Shown: piece by piece, positions 35,473 to 45,643 of the stretch | Layout of the letters: the number at the start of each line of letters is the position of its first letter | How positions within the stretch are numbered: the stretch's first letter is position 1 | Assembly: GCF_020524765.1 (NCBI RefSeq) | Contig: NZ_JAIVLR010000001.1 | Location: forward strand, 682,001 to 746,000 | Length of the DNA: 64,000 nucleotides | Direction: 5' to 3' | Source of the DNA: Qipengyuania gaetbuli | GTDB taxonomy: Bacteria > Pseudomonadota > Alphaproteobacteria > Sphingomonadales > Sphingomonadaceae | Notes under the pieces: model-generated | The model's input: only the letters and a program-made list of their open reading frames with translations | Told to the model about the DNA's origin: nothing | Database searches by the model: none | Made by a program: the position numbers and the translations under genes

Positions 35473-36753
35473 ATGCACGATATCGCCTTCATCCGCAGCC
35501 ATCCCGCCGAGTTCGATTCCGCCATGACGCGGCGCGGCGGCGAAGCCGTTTCCGAGCGCATCATCGCTCTCGATGCCACGCGCCGCGAGGCGACCACCCG
35601 CGTACAGGAAGCGCAGAGCCGCCGGAACGAGGCGTCCAAGGCGATTGGCCAGGCCATGGGCCAAGGCGACAAGGACAAGGCCGAGGCGCTGAAGGCCGAA
35701 GTGGCCGAGATCAAGGCATCGATGCCCGAGTGGGAAGAGGCCGAGCGCGCGGCGACCGCCGAGCTGACGGACCTCCTCGCCCGCCTGCCCAACATTCCTG
35801 CCGCCGACGTTCCCGAAGGTGCGGACGAGAACGACAATGTCGAAGTCCACCAGTGGGGCGAAAAGCGCAGCTTCGATTTCGAGCCCAAGGAACACGCCGA
35901 CCTCGGCCCCGCCCTCGGTATGGATTTCGAGACGGGTGCTGCGCTTTCGGGGGCCCGCTTCACCTTCCTGCGCGGCGACATGGCGCGCCTGCACCGCGCG
36001 CTCGCCCAGTTCATGCTCGACAAGCAGACCCGCGAGAACGGCTATACCGAATGCAACCCGCCGGTTCTGGTCAATGACGATGCCATGTACGGCACCGACA
36101 AGCTGCCCAAGTTCGCCGATGACAGCTTCAGGACCACCGACGGGCGCTGGCTCATCCCCACCTCGGAAGTCAGCCTGACTGCCTCGGTCGCGGACAAGAT
36201 CCTGCCCGACCTGTCCTCGCCGATCCGCATGACCGCCCACACGCTGTGCTTCCGCAGCGAGGCGGGCGCAGCAGGACGCGATACGCGCGGTTTCATCCGC
36301 CAGCACCAGTTCGAGAAGGTCGAACTGGTCAGCGTTTGTCGCCCCGAAGACAGCGAGGCCGAGCACGAGCGCATGACCAAGTGCGCCGAAGGCATCCTTG
36401 AGGCGCTGAACTTGCCCTACCGCCGCGTGCTGCTGTGCGTGGGCGACATGGGCTTCGGCGCGCGTAAGACCTACGACCTCGAAGTGTGGTTGCCCGGTCA
36501 GGGCGCCTGGCGCGAGATTTCCTCCTGCTCGAACACTGGCGAATTCCAGGCTCGCCGAATGAACGCGCGCTATCGTCCGGAAGGCGAGAAGAAGACCGTG
36601 TTCGTCCACACTCTCAACGGCTCGGGCCTCGCCGTGGGCCGCACGCTGGTCGCGGTGATGGAGAACTACCAGAACGCCGACGGCAGCGTCACCGTGCCCG
36701 AGGTGCTTGCCCCCTACATGGGCGGCGTGACCCGGCTGGAGCCTGTAGCGTGA
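35473..36753 (+). CDS. serS: Seryl-tRNA synthetase
   Basis: The 426-aa class II synthetase has the long N-terminal antiparallel coiled coil (about residues 25-110, Ala/Glu/Lys-rich) that grips the tRNA variable arm. The catalytic core holds motif 2 ([22 protein letters not shown]) and motif 3 ([19 protein letters not shown]). Its TGA stop overlaps the GTG start of surE, making a coupled serS-surE pair that is common in alphaproteobacteria. Confidence 0.97.
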   Translation: MHDIAFIRSHPAEFDSAMTRRGGEAVSERIIALDATRREATTRVQEAQSRRNEASKAIGQAMGQGDKDKAEALKAEVAEIKASMPEWEEAERAATAELTDLLARLPNIPAADVPEGADENDNVEVHQWGEKRSFDFEPKEHADLGPALGMDFETGAALSGARFTFLRGDMARLHRALAQFMLDKQTRENGYTECNPPVLVNDDAMYGTDKLPKFADDSFRTTDGRWLIPTSEVSLTASVADKILPDLSSPIRMTAHTLCFRSEAGAAGRDTRGFIRQHQFEKVELVSVCRPEDSEAEHERMTKCAEGILEALNLPYRRVLLCVGDMGFGARKTYDLEVWLPGQGAWREISSCSNTGEFQARRMNARYRPEGEKKTVFVHTLNGSGLAVGRTLVAVMENYQNADGSVTVPEVLAPYMGGVTRLEPVA

Positions 36754-37514
36754 GGATCCTCCTCACCAATGACGACGGCATCCGCGCCCGCGGCCTCGAA
36801 GTGCTCGAAGGCATCGCGCGCCAGTTTTCCGACGACATCTGGATTTGCGCGCCGGACGAGGAACAGTCGGGCATGGGCCATGCGCTGACGCTGACCCGCC
36901 CGGTACGCCTGCGCAAGCATGGCGAGCGGCGCTTTTCCGTCACCGGCACGCCGACTGATTCGGTCACGATGGGGCTGCGCAAGGTAATGGACGGCCCGCC
37001 CGACCTGATCCTGTCGGGCGTCAATCGCGGCGCCAACCTCGGCGACGACATCACTTATTCGGGCACCGTGTCGGCAGCCATCGAAGGCGCGCTGGCCGGC
37101 ATCCGCTCGATTGCATTGAGCCAGGTCTATGCCCGCGAAGGCATCGGCGAAGCGGTGCAGTTCGATGCAGCGATCGAATGGGGCGCCCGCGTCGTGAAGC
37201 CCTTGCTCGACACCCCGCTGCCCAAGCGCACGCTCATCAATGTGAACTTCCCCGCCCGTCCTGCAGGCGAGGTGCGCGGCATCCGCGTCACTCGCCAGGG
37301 CTTCCACGACTATTCGCGGGGCACTGTCGTCGAAGGGCGCGATCCGCGCGGCTTCGACTATTTCTGGTTCGGCCTCGAGCCGATCGAGCACACGCTCGAC
37401 CATGGCACCGATCTGGAAGCCGTCGAGGAAGGCTTCGTCTCGGTCACGCCCCTCCATCTCGACCTGACCCACCACGCCTCGCTCGGCGCGCTGGGCGAAC
37501 GGTACGAAGGCTAA
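36750..37514 (+). CDS. surE: 5'/3'-nucleotidase SurE
   Basis: The 254-aa metal-dependent phosphatase starts at a GTG overlapping the serS stop (GTGA). The N-terminal TNDDG metal-binding motif, APDEEQSG and [22 protein letters not shown] are all present. SurE dephosphorylates nucleoside monophosphates and supports stationary-phase survival. The longer in-frame extension upstream lies within serS and is not real. Confidence 0.95.
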   Translation: MRILLTNDDGIRARGLEVLEGIARQFSDDIWICAPDEEQSGMGHALTLTRPVRLRKHGERRFSVTGTPTDSVTMGLRKVMDGPPDLILSGVNRGANLGDDITYSGTVSAAIEGALAGIRSIALSQVYAREGIGEAVQFDAAIEWGARVVKPLLDTPLPKRTLINVNFPARPAGEVRGIRVTRQGFHDYSRGTVVEGRDPRGFDYFWFGLEPIEHTLDHGTDLEAVEEGFVSVTPLHLDLTHHASLGALGERYEG

Positions 37515-37556
37515 GGCATTGACCCGGCGGCCCGTGATGCGCAGAGATGGCGGCCG

Positions 37557-38681
37557 ATGAGCGAGAGGAAACAGCCAGCCGCGGGCGGCGGAGACGCAAA
37601 GCGCATGCGCGGTCCGCGATTCCAGCCGCTGCGGCGCGCTGTGAGGATACCCGTCTGGGGCGATCTCGGCATCCGCCTCGGCCTGGCCCTCCTTCTGATA
37701 ACCGCCGTAATCATGATCCACTGGTGGGATCGCGAAGGGCTGGTCGACAATCTCGACGGCGATGTGAGCTTTCTCGACGTCGTCTATTTCACGATGATTT
37801 CCATCACCACCACCGGCTTCGGGGACATCGCGCCCATCTCGGACCGGGCAAGGCTGGTGGAAGCGGTCATCGTGACCCCCGTCCGTTTCGCCGTGCTGTT
37901 CATCTTCGTGGGCACGGCATACAATTTCATCATCAAGCGCAGCTGGGAGAAATGGCGCATGGCCCGCATCCAGGAGCAATTGTCGAACCACATCGTGGTG
38001 CTCGGCTATGGCATCTCCGGCTCCGAAGCAGTTGGCGAACTGATCGAGCGGGGGACCGACCCTTCGTGCATCGTGGTTATCGACCCGAGCGAGGAGCGGC
38101 TGGCCGATGCAGAAGCGCTGGGCTGCAACGTCATGGCGGCCGATGCCACCCGCGATACCACCCTCAAGGCCGTGCGGATCAACGAGGCACAGAACGTGCT
38201 CGTCTCTGCAGGACGTGACGACACCTCGATCCTGATCGTGCTGACCGTTCGCGCGCTGGCGCCTAACGTCCCGATCAGCGTGGTGGTGCGCGCCGACGAC
38301 AACGAGCCACTGGCCCGCCAGGCCGGCGCGAACAACGTCATCAACCCCGTCCGCTTCACCGGCCTGCTGCTCGCCGGCTCGGCAAAGGGCGAACACATCG
38401 CCGAATATCTCGCCGACCTCGCCTCGGTTTCCGGCCGCGTCCAGCTGGTCGAGCGCGAGATCACCGAAGAGGAATGCGGCTGCGCCATCGGCGAACTTAA
38501 GACCGGTGGGCGCGGCCTGCGTGTCTATCGTGACGGCCGTGCCATCGGCTTCTGGGAAGAGGAGTGCCAGAAGCTGCAGAAGGGCGACATCATCGTCGAG
38601 ATCATCGCTACGCCCAATGGCGAGACGCGGGGTGACGGCCATATCCGCGACGACCGCATCCGCGAGGACGAGGACGCCTGA
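37557..38681 (+). CDS. Potassium channel protein with RCK (TrkA-N) domain
   Basis: The 374-aa protein has two transmembrane helices flanking a pore with selectivity filter TTTGFGD (near residue 84). A cytosolic RCK module follows: nucleotide-binding VVLGYGISGSEAV and acidic VIDPSEE, then an RCK-C subdomain. It is an MthK-like gated K+ channel. The C-terminus ends in a charged Arg/Asp/Glu tail. The TGA stop abuts the stop of the convergent small membrane gene (TGATCA). Confidence 0.9.
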   Translation: MSERKQPAAGGGDAKRMRGPRFQPLRRAVRIPVWGDLGIRLGLALLLITAVIMIHWWDREGLVDNLDGDVSFLDVVYFTMISITTTGFGDIAPISDRARLVEAVIVTPVRFAVLFIFVGTAYNFIIKRSWEKWRMARIQEQLSNHIVVLGYGISGSEAVGELIERGTDPSCIVVIDPSEERLADAEALGCNVMAADATRDTTLKAVRINEAQNVLVSAGRDDTSILIVLTVRALAPNVPISVVVRADDNEPLARQAGANNVINPVRFTGLLLAGSAKGEHIAEYLADLASVSGRVQLVEREITEEECGCAIGELKTGGRGLRVYRDGRAIGFWEEECQKLQKGDIIVEIIATPNGETRGDGHIRDDRIREDEDA

Positions 38682-39050
38682 TCAGTCGAGGAGCCAGAAG
38701 GTTCCCCCGATCGCCAGGTAGGCGGCCAGCCAGTAGGACCAATCGTACAAGGCTTCGCGCAGGGCCTGCTCGCGGCGGACTGCCGTGATGACCAGCGCTG
38801 GCCCGATGAAGGTCAGCGCGAGGCCGCCCGCCATCATGAAATAGAGCCACGGCTTCGCCTGCAGCGTTTCTACGCCGACGCGGGCCAGCATGTGTCCGAC
38901 CATCGCCGCGCTTGCGAGCAGCAGAAGGGCTGCCAGCAGATGCAATGCAGGCTTCCCGCCGGGCATCGCCTTGCGGCCATAGAAAGCCACGCCGAGCAAG
39001 GAGGCAACCGCCCAGCCTGCGCCCACTGCGATCCAGTTTACCGGTCCCAT
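38682..39050 (-). CDS. Small four-helix membrane protein, unknown function
   Basis: The 122-aa protein is mostly hydrophobic, with four predicted helices ([70 protein letters not shown]). The topology resembles DUF1761-type proteins but the assignment is weak. It sits between a potassium channel gene (convergent) and rimO (divergent). Confidence 0.75.
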   Translation of the reverse strand: MGPVNWIAVGAGWAVASLLGVAFYGRKAMPGGKPALHLLAALLLLASAAMVGHMLARVGVETLQAKPWLYFMMAGGLALTFIGPALVITAVRREQALREALYDWSYWLAAYLAIGGTFWLLD

Positions 39051-39100
39051 TCGTCCCTCCTAGCGCCGGATGCCGGCTTGGTGTAGAGGGCCGCGCAATC

Positions 39101-40474
39101 ATGAATACCGCAACCACCTCGATACCCGACCAGAAGAAGGTCGGCATGGTCTCCCTCGGCTGCCCCAAGGCACTCGTGGACAGCGAACGCATCCTCACCC
39201 GGCTGCGCGCCGATGGCTATGCGATGAGCCCCGATTACGCCGGCGCGGACGTCGTGCTGGTCAACACCTGCGGCTTTCTCGATTCGGCCAAGGAAGAGAG
39301 CCTGCAGGCCATCGGCGAGGCAATTGCCGAGAACGGCCGCGTGATCGTGACGGGCTGCATGGGCGAGGAAGCGGACGTGATCCGCGCAGCCCATCCCAGC
39401 GTTCTCGCCATTACCGGTGCCCACCAGTACGAACAGGTGGTCGAGGCCGTTCACGAACATGCCCCGCCCAGCCAGGGGCCCTTCGTCGACCTGATCCCCC
39501 AGCCGGACGTCAAGCTGACACCGCGCCATTACAGCTATATGAAGATTTCGGAGGGCTGCAACCACTCCTGCGCCTTCTGCATCATCCCGGACCTGCGCGG
39601 CAAGCTTGCCAGCCGGCGGGTCGATGCCGTGCTGCGCGAAGCGGAAAAGCTGGTTGCCGCCGGCACGAAGGAACTGCTGGTAATCAGCCAGGACACCTCG
39701 GCTTACGGCGTCGACATCCGGCACGAGGAGCGCGACTGGAAGGGGCATCCCGTCCGCGCGCACATGACCGATCTCGCGCGCGAACTGGGCCAGCTCGATA
39801 TCGGTGGCGGCACCCCGCCCTGGGTGCGCCTCCATTACGTCTATCCCTATCCGCATGTCGATGCGGTCATCCCGCTCATGGCCGAGGGCCTGCTGACGCC
39901 CTATCTCGACATCCCGTTCCAGCACGCCAGCCCGTCCGTTCTGCGCGCCATGAAGCGCCCTGCGAACGAGGCAAAGGTGCTCGAGCGCCTGAAATCCTGG
40001 CGCACCATTTGCCCGGACATCGCCATCCGCTCCAGCTTCGTGGTCGGCTTCCCCGGGGAAACGGAAGAAGACTTCCAGTACCTGCTGAACTGGCTGGAAG
40101 AGGCCCAGCTCGACCGTGTCGGCGCGTTCCGCTTCGAGCCGGTGGAGGGTGCGCAGGCGAACGCCCTGCCCAACCCGGTGCCCGAAGAGGTCAAGGAAGA
40201 ACGCTATGCCCGCGTCATGGACCTCACCGCGCGGATCAGTGCGGAAAAGCTCGCTGCCAAGGTCGGCAGGACGCTTAGCGTGATCATCGACGAGGTGGGC
40301 GAACCGGACGAGGACGGCGATATCGGCGCCACCGGTCGCAGCCAGGCGGATGCGCCTGAAATCGACGGCGCGGTCTATCTGCGCAATGTTCGATCCGATC
40401 TGTCGCAGGGCGATATCGTGCAAGTTTATGTCGAAGATTCAGACGAGCACGATCTTTTCGGCGTAATCGCCTGA
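39101..40474 (+). CDS. rimO: Ribosomal protein S12 methylthiotransferase RimO
   Basis: The 457-aa radical-SAM enzyme adds a methylthio group to an Asp of ribosomal protein S12. The N-terminal UPF0004 domain has three Cys (SLGCPKA, NTCGF, TGCMGE) for a second cluster. The radical-SAM motif is CNHSCAFC, and a C-terminal TRAM domain (about residues 390-457) follows. The start is the ATG at 39101, which gives the family N-terminus [16 protein letters not shown]; the open frame upstream overlaps the divergent gene. Confidence 0.96.
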   Translation: MNTATTSIPDQKKVGMVSLGCPKALVDSERILTRLRADGYAMSPDYAGADVVLVNTCGFLDSAKEESLQAIGEAIAENGRVIVTGCMGEEADVIRAAHPSVLAITGAHQYEQVVEAVHEHAPPSQGPFVDLIPQPDVKLTPRHYSYMKISEGCNHSCAFCIIPDLRGKLASRRVDAVLREAEKLVAAGTKELLVISQDTSAYGVDIRHEERDWKGHPVRAHMTDLARELGQLDIGGGTPPWVRLHYVYPYPHVDAVIPLMAEGLLTPYLDIPFQHASPSVLRAMKRPANEAKVLERLKSWRTICPDIAIRSSFVVGFPGETEEDFQYLLNWLEEAQLDRVGAFRFEPVEGAQANALPNPVPEEVKEERYARVMDLTARISAEKLAAKVGRTLSVIIDEVGEPDEDGDIGATGRSQADAPEIDGAVYLRNVRSDLSQGDIVQVYVEDSDEHDLFGVIA

Positions 40475-40721
40475 TCTGCACCTGCCGCGAATGGCGCAAT
40501 GTTAACGTTTCCTCCGGCGAGACGAACGGCTGAATTGCGCCGAAAAACAGCGCGTTCACGGCTCGCAGTTAGGGGCAGGGTAAACCGATCCGCCCGGTTT
40601 CGTTAAGCCTACCCTATTAAGTCGAATTAACCATCGCATCCCGCAGTTTTGCACGGCCACCGGGGGAAAGATCGGGCCGCGTTGAAAGTTTCTTAATCCT
40701 ATTCGCCTCATAGGGGGCGGA

Positions 40722-43079
40722 ATGGACGAGAAAACCGCCCTCGCTTCCACGCCCGGCGCCGGACAGCGGCTGGCCTTCAGGCCCCGCTCGACCGGTACGC
40801 TGAAGCGATTGCAACACCTGCTTTGGGCGGGTGCGGTGGCGTTCGCCATGCTGGCAGTCTTCCTGCTGGAACCCGTCACCCAGCTGTCCTGGCTGATCCA
40901 GTCCCGCCTTGGCGGTCACCAGCCTTCGGGCGATATCGTCTTCGTCGGAACCTCCTCCAAGGTCGAGGAACCTTCGCAGGTCGGGGAACGCCGCGAACTT
41001 ACCAAGGCATTGCAGGAACTCGACGCACAGGGTGTCGGCAAGGTTTATGTCGATTTCGTCTTGGCGGAGGGAGCGAACGAGAAGGTCGACGCCGACCTCG
41101 CCGGAGCGCTCGACCAGCTCGGCCCCCGGGTGGTCCTTGTCGACCAGATCGAACTTACGTCCGATGGCCTGAAACGGAAGCTGACCAAATCTGACTCGAA
41201 ATTCCGCACCGACCATGCGCGGGTCGTCTCCGAACGGACCCCTAACTACCTCGGCTACGTGTGGCAGGATTTCTTCGCATACGACCCGGAAGTCAGCGAA
41301 GGTCGCAAGTCACTGGCCGCATCGCTGGCTGGCATCGAAACCTTCAAGGAACCGATGTTCCAGATCGACTATGGATTCGATCCTTCGCGCATTCCGGCGC
41401 TTGAACTGGACGAGGTGACCGGCAAGGCGACAAGTCCCGTAAGCGATCTTTCAGGCAAGACCGTGCTTATCGGCCCGGCCGCCGATGCGAGCGGATCCGG
41501 CCTGAAGGTTCCGGGCCTCATCGGCGCACCGCCAAGCTTTGTATCGATCTACGCCGCAGAAGCTTTGAAGTCCGGCCGTACCGGCTTTGTCGGCGGACTT
41601 ACCATCCTGGCATTCTTGTGCGGCGCAATGGCGCTGATCATCCTCGCCAATCCGGTGAAGGGCGTACGGCGCGCACTGTACCTCGGTGTCGTCCTGAGTC
41701 TTCCAGCCCTGATGGTATTCGGTGCAAACACCGGCGTCCGGGTCGAGATCACCTATGCCTTGGCGCTTCTGCTCGTTTACGCAGCGCTCCGTTCAAGGGC
41801 CCGGTGGAGGCTTCGTGTCGCCAGCATCGACAGCGAGACCGGCCTACCCAAGCTCCGCATCCTGGAACAGATCATCGCCAAGACGCAGCCCCAGTCGGGG
41901 CATATCGTCGTCGCAAGGCTCCATGGGTTCGAGCATGTCATCAAGACGCTCGGTTCGACAGAGCGCGCTCGCTACGTGCACCGGCTGGTCGATCGCCTCC
42001 GGGCTGCCGACAGCGAACTGACGATCTATATCGAAGGCCACTACCTCGCCTGGCAATCTGACGAGGCGGAAACAGAACGCCTCGTCGACCACCTCGAGGG
42101 CCTGCGCGCGATCTTCGCAGCCCCCATCCAGGTGGGCGAGGAAAGCGTCGATGTCGGCATTACCTTCGGCCTCGCAGAACTCGGCGCTGTCGGACTCAAC
42201 GCTGTTCCTGCGGCCGCAGCGGCTGCAGAGGAGACTTCCGAAGCGCACCGCCCGATCAAGATCGCCGAAGTCGGTTCGCGCCATGACGAATTGTGGGACA
42301 TTTCCCTGCGCGCCCGCATCGATGATGCCATGCAGGCAGGGGAAATCTTCTGCGTCTACCAGCCCAAGATCGACACGGTCGCCGGCACTCTGACCGGTGT
42401 CGAGGCGCTGGTGCGCTGGCACGACCCCGAACGCGGCTTCATCCCGCCGATGAAGTTCATCGCCCAGTGCGAAAAGGCCGGGCGTATGGAGCATCTGACA
42501 CGCTACGTCCTCCAGACGGCCTGCAATGCGGGCCGGTTGCTCCATTTCCGTGGCACCGCGATTTCCATGTCCGTCAACATTTCGGCGACATTGCTCGGCG
42601 ACATGCGCATCGTGGGTATCGTGCGGAACACGCTGCAGGCGACGGGCTTCGATGCACGCTACCTGATCCTGGAAATCACCGAGACATCGCGCATCGGCGA
42701 CCTCGAAACGGCGGCGGCCATCCTGACCGAATTGAAGGCACTTGGCCTTCGTATTTCCATCGATGATTTCGGGGTCGGATCGGCCAATTTCGAAACGCTT
42801 TTCGAATTGCCTTTCGACGAACTGAAAATCGATCGCCTGTTCGTGGATTCTATTAGTCGGAGCGCGAAGGCCAGGGCCATTACTTCTAGTATGGTCGCCA
42901 TGGGCAATGCCGCGCGAATCACCGTAGTCGCTGAAGGTGCGGAAGACGCAAAAACCCTTCAAATCCTTAACGAAATCGGCTGCCGTTACGTCCAGGGCTA
43001 TGCCTTGGCCCGTCCGCTCTCCCTCACTAACCTGTTGGAATACAAGGTTTCTTCGAAAGAGGCCGCTTCGGGAACATAG
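40722..43079 (+). CDS. CHASE2 sensor, degenerate GGDEF and EAL phosphodiesterase
   Basis: The 785-aa membrane protein has an N-terminal helix, a periplasmic CHASE2 domain (about residues 55-280), and three closely spaced helices near 290-360. A degenerate GGDEF domain follows, with no GGDEF signature (the site reads EGHYLAW). The EAL domain (about residues 525-775) keeps the catalytic set: EALVRW, the Asn in SVNIS, the Glu in LEITET, DDFGVG, LKIDRLF, AEGAED and VQGYALA. It should hydrolyse cyclic-di-GMP in response to an extracytoplasmic cue. The 247-base upstream gap contains several TTAA tetramers. Confidence 0.88.
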   Translation: MDEKTALASTPGAGQRLAFRPRSTGTLKRLQHLLWAGAVAFAMLAVFLLEPVTQLSWLIQSRLGGHQPSGDIVFVGTSSKVEEPSQVGERRELTKALQELDAQGVGKVYVDFVLAEGANEKVDADLAGALDQLGPRVVLVDQIELTSDGLKRKLTKSDSKFRTDHARVVSERTPNYLGYVWQDFFAYDPEVSEGRKSLAASLAGIETFKEPMFQIDYGFDPSRIPALELDEVTGKATSPVSDLSGKTVLIGPAADASGSGLKVPGLIGAPPSFVSIYAAEALKSGRTGFVGGLTILAFLCGAMALIILANPVKGVRRALYLGVVLSLPALMVFGANTGVRVEITYALALLLVYAALRSRARWRLRVASIDSETGLPKLRILEQIIAKTQPQSGHIVVARLHGFEHVIKTLGSTERARYVHRLVDRLRAADSELTIYIEGHYLAWQSDEAETERLVDHLEGLRAIFAAPIQVGEESVDVGITFGLAELGAVGLNAVPAAAAAAEETSEAHRPIKIAEVGSRHDELWDISLRARIDDAMQAGEIFCVYQPKIDTVAGTLTGVEALVRWHDPERGFIPPMKFIAQCEKAGRMEHLTRYVLQTACNAGRLLHFRGTAISMSVNISATLLGDMRIVGIVRNTLQATGFDARYLILEITETSRIGDLETAAAILTELKALGLRISIDDFGVGSANFETLFELPFDELKIDRLFVDSISRSAKARAITSSMVAMGNAARITVVAEGAEDAKTLQILNEIGCRYVQGYALARPLSLTNLLEYKVSSKEAASGT

Positions 43080-43146
43080 TTAAGGCTTTACAAACAAGCT
43101 TGGTTAATGGATTGCTCACTGTTGAAACCACAACAGGAGGCAAACC

Positions 43147-43194
43147 ATGTGGAATTTCTGGGAATGGCTGCTCGGCAAGCCGCCGCGCGGCTAA
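43147..43194 (+). CDS. 15-residue Trp-rich micro-ORF with perfect Shine-Dalgarno and own terminator
   Basis: The frame encodes MWNFWEWLLGKPPRG. AGGAGG (43135-43140) lies exactly six bases upstream of the ATG, the best ribosome-binding site in this window. A strong terminator (43216-43242) follows 21 bases after the stop. The peptide has three Trp in seven residues followed by LLG and a basic Pro/Arg end, so it would be amphipathic and could sit at a membrane surface. It lies between the EAL gene and a transglutaminase gene. No homologue is known to me. It could also be a leader peptide or part of a small RNA. Confidence 0.6.
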   Translation: MWNFWEWLLGKPPRG

Positions 43195-43215
43195 TCAGCC
43201 ACAAGAACGAATTTT

Positions 43216-43242
43216 AAAGGACCCCGTTTCGGGGTCCTTTTT
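43216..43242 (+). terminator. Rho-independent terminator after the micro-ORF
   Basis: AAAGGACCCC-GTTTC-GGGGTCCTTTTT is a near-perfect hairpin with a T tail. It closes the micro-ORF transcript and possibly also that of the upstream EAL gene. Confidence 0.85.
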
Positions 43243-43305
43243 CGTTTCCGGCGGGCGCATTCTACCAGCCCAGAAACTCTCTGCCCGCCCCGCCGTTGGT
43301 CCGGC

Positions 43306-44103
43306 ATGGCCATTCAGATAGACAGCAGTTTCGCCTTCTCGCTGGAAACAACCACCGACGTGCTGCTCCAGTTCGAAGCGGCAGCGATCCCCGAACAGTT
43401 GCTTGTCATCAGCGAAACCGAGATCACGCCGACGCAAGACCGCGCCAGCGTCCCGGCGCAGGACGATATCGGCAGCCGCATATGGCTGCGCGCGCAGGGC
43501 AAGGTCGAGGTAGGGTATCGAGCCACGGTCGAACTGAAGCGCGAAGTGGCAGACTTGGCCGCGCTGGGGGTCCTTCAGCCGCACGACCTCCCGGGAGAGG
43601 CGGTCGAATATCTGTTCGACAGCCGATATTGCCCCGCGGACCGGTTCCAGGCCTTCGTGGAAAGCGAGTTTGCGGGCACCGAGGGAGGAGCGCGCGTCGC
43701 TGCGATCCGCGACTGGATCGCTACGAAATTTTCCTACGTGCCCGGTGCCTCCGGCCCGCAGACGACGGCGCTGGACAGTTTCGTCGAACGCAGGGGCATT
43801 TGCCGTGACTATGCACATACGCTCGTTGCCATGGCCCGGGCTTCCGCGATCCCGGCGCGATACGTCGCCTGCTACGCCCCCGGGGTCGAACCGCAGGATT
43901 TCCACGCGGTCGCCGAAGTCTTCCTTGCCGACCCGACCCGCCAAGGTGCCGGGACATGGCAACTCGTCGACGCGACCGGCATGGCGGACCCTGCCGAAAC
44001 GGTGAAGATCGGGGTCGGCCGCGATGCTGCGGACGTCAGCTTCCTGACCTCTTTCGGACCAAGCGATTTCCTCCGTTCTTCGGTCGCCGTAAGCAGGGTG
44101 TGA
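43306..44103 (+). CDS. Transglutaminase-like cysteine protease family protein
   Basis: The 265-aa cytosolic protein has an N-terminal beta-rich region like the bacterial transglutaminase N-domain, then the transglutaminase core. Catalytic Cys lies in RRGICRDYAHT, His in DFHAVAEVF and Asp in LVDATGM. Related bacterial proteins act as peptidases or amidases. It has no signal peptide. A weak promoter region and the preceding terminator make it independent of the EAL gene. Confidence 0.85.
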   Translation: MAIQIDSSFAFSLETTTDVLLQFEAAAIPEQLLVISETEITPTQDRASVPAQDDIGSRIWLRAQGKVEVGYRATVELKREVADLAALGVLQPHDLPGEAVEYLFDSRYCPADRFQAFVESEFAGTEGGARVAAIRDWIATKFSYVPGASGPQTTALDSFVERRGICRDYAHTLVAMARASAIPARYVACYAPGVEPQDFHAVAEVFLADPTRQGAGTWQLVDATGMADPAETVKIGVGRDAADVSFLTSFGPSDFLRSSVAVSRV

Positions 44104-44194
44104 TACGAATAGGAATGCACCTGTCTGGCGCGCCGCTGCGCGCACTGGTAGGCCGCAATCCGAAATGGGGAGAAATGCCGAACATGGACGCTCC

Positions 44195-45643
44195 ATGCAC
44201 GAAGTAGGGTTCACCGCCGATCGTCTGCTCCTGTTTGGAGCCACGGGCGACCTGTCGCAGCGCATGCTCCTGCCCTCGCTCTGCGCACTCAATTCAGATG
44301 GCCTGCTCGATCCTGCCCTGCGCATCGTGTGCACGGCGCGCTCGGACATGAACACGCAGGCGTTTCGCAATTTCGCGCGCGAGGCGCTGGAGAAGTTCCT
44401 GCCCAAGCATCGCCGCGGCGGCATGGCGGATTTCCTCAACCGGCTCAGCTACGTGCCCGTCGATGCGACCACGCCCGAAGGGTACGACGAGTTGGCCAAA
44501 GCCGTCGGCAATTACACCGGCCTTGCGATCTTCCTGTCGACTGCCCCAAGCCTGTTCGAGACGACCATCAAGGGGCTCGAAGGGGCCGGCCTGACCGAAG
44601 GCAATGTGCGCATCGGCCTCGAAAAGCCGCTGGGTGTCGATCTCGAAAGCAGCTGCGAGATCAACGATGCGGTCGCGGCCGCATTCCCGGAGCACCGCAT
44701 TTTCCGGATCGACCACTATCTGGGCAAGGAAACGGTCCAGAACCTGCTGGCCCTGCGGTTCGCGAACATCCTGCTCGAGCCGGTGTGGAACTCCAACTAC
44801 ATCGAGCACGTGCAGATCACCGTGGCCGAGACGGTCGGCCTGGAATCGCGCGTCGCCTATTACGACGACAGCGGTGCGCTGCGCGACATGGTGCAGAACC
44901 ACATGCTGCAGCTGCTCGCGCTCGTCGCGATGGAGCCGCCGACCAGCTTCGATGCGACAGCCGTGCGTGACGAGAAGGTCAAGGTGCTGCGCGCCTTGCG
45001 CGAAGTCAGCAAGGACGAGGTCGTCACCGGCCAGTATCGCGCCGGTGCCGTCGAAGGCAAAAGCGTGCCCGGCTATGACGAGGAACTCGGCAAGGACAGC
45101 GACACCGAAACCTTCGTCGCGGTGAAGGCCCACGTCGACAACTGGCGCTGGCGCGGCGTGCCCTTCTACCTGCGCCACGGCAAGCGACTGCCCGAGCGCG
45201 TGACCGAAATCGTTATCCAGTTCCGCTGCATCCCGCATTCGATCTTCGAAAGCCGCGGTGCAACAACACAGCCGAACCGGCTGGTGATCGAGATCCAGCC
45301 CAAGGAAAACATCCAGCTCACCATGATGGCAAAGGTCCCTGGCCTGGGCCGCGAAGGCCTGCGCCTGCGGCCGGTCCCGTTGGATATCGCCATGCCCGAT
45401 GCCTTTTCCGACACGGTGCGCCGGATTGCCTACGAACGCCTGCTGCTCGACCTGATCGAAGGCGACCAGACGCTTTTCGTGCGCCGTGACGAGGTCGAGG
45501 CGCAATGGGAGTGGATCGACCAGATCCGCAAGCTGTGGTCCGACCATGAAATGAAGCCCAAGACCTATTCCTCAGGCACCTGGGGGCCGAGCGCGGCAAT
45601 CGCGCTGGCCGAACGCGACGGGGTTACCTGGCACGATGACTAA
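44195..45643 (+). CDS. zwf: Glucose-6-phosphate dehydrogenase
   Basis: The 482-aa enzyme opens the Entner-Doudoroff route, oxidising glucose-6-phosphate to 6-phosphogluconolactone with NAD(P)+. Visible motifs are [15 protein letters not shown] (dinucleotide binding), [13 protein letters not shown] (substrate site) and the EKPLG block. The ATG at 44195 gives the family N-terminus; an in-frame ATG at 44165 is also possible. It overlaps edd by eight bases. A 6-phosphogluconolactonase gene is not present in the cluster. Confidence 0.96.
   Translation: MHEVGFTADRLLLFGATGDLSQRMLLPSLCALNSDGLLDPALRIVCTARSDMNTQAFRNFAREALEKFLPKHRRGGMADFLNRLSYVPVDATTPEGYDELAKAVGNYTGLAIFLSTAPSLFETTIKGLEGAGLTEGNVRIGLEKPLGVDLESSCEINDAVAAAFPEHRIFRIDHYLGKETVQNLLALRFANILLEPVWNSNYIEHVQITVAETVGLESRVAYYDDSGALRDMVQNHMLQLLALVAMEPPTSFDATAVRDEKVKVLRALREVSKDEVVTGQYRAGAVEGKSVPGYDEELGKDSDTETFVAVKAHVDNWRWRGVPFYLRHGKRLPERVTEIVIQFRCIPHSIFESRGATTQPNRLVIEIQPKENIQLTMMAKVPGLGREGLRLRPVPLDIAMPDAFSDTVRRIAYERLLLDLIEGDQTLFVRRDEVEAQWEWIDQIRKLWSDHEMKPKTYSSGTWGPSAAIALAERDGVTWHDD

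Noticed and set aside
32950..36609. A 1219-codon minus-strand open frame spanning the second TonB receptor and serS
   Set aside because: Translation is low-complexity Arg/Glu/Val-rich with no motif and crosses the strong terminator at 35311-35349; both plus-strand genes are certain.
40617..40630. TTAA-N6-TTAA as a CtrA box upstream of the CHASE2-EAL gene
   Set aside because: The CtrA consensus has a seven-base spacer; spacing here is six, and TTAA is not rare in this AT-rich gap.
43147..43242. Micro-ORF and hairpin as a tryptophan attenuator
   Set aside because: The Trp codons and terminator fit the idea, but the next gene is a transglutaminase, not a trp gene, and no alternative antiterminator pairing is evident.
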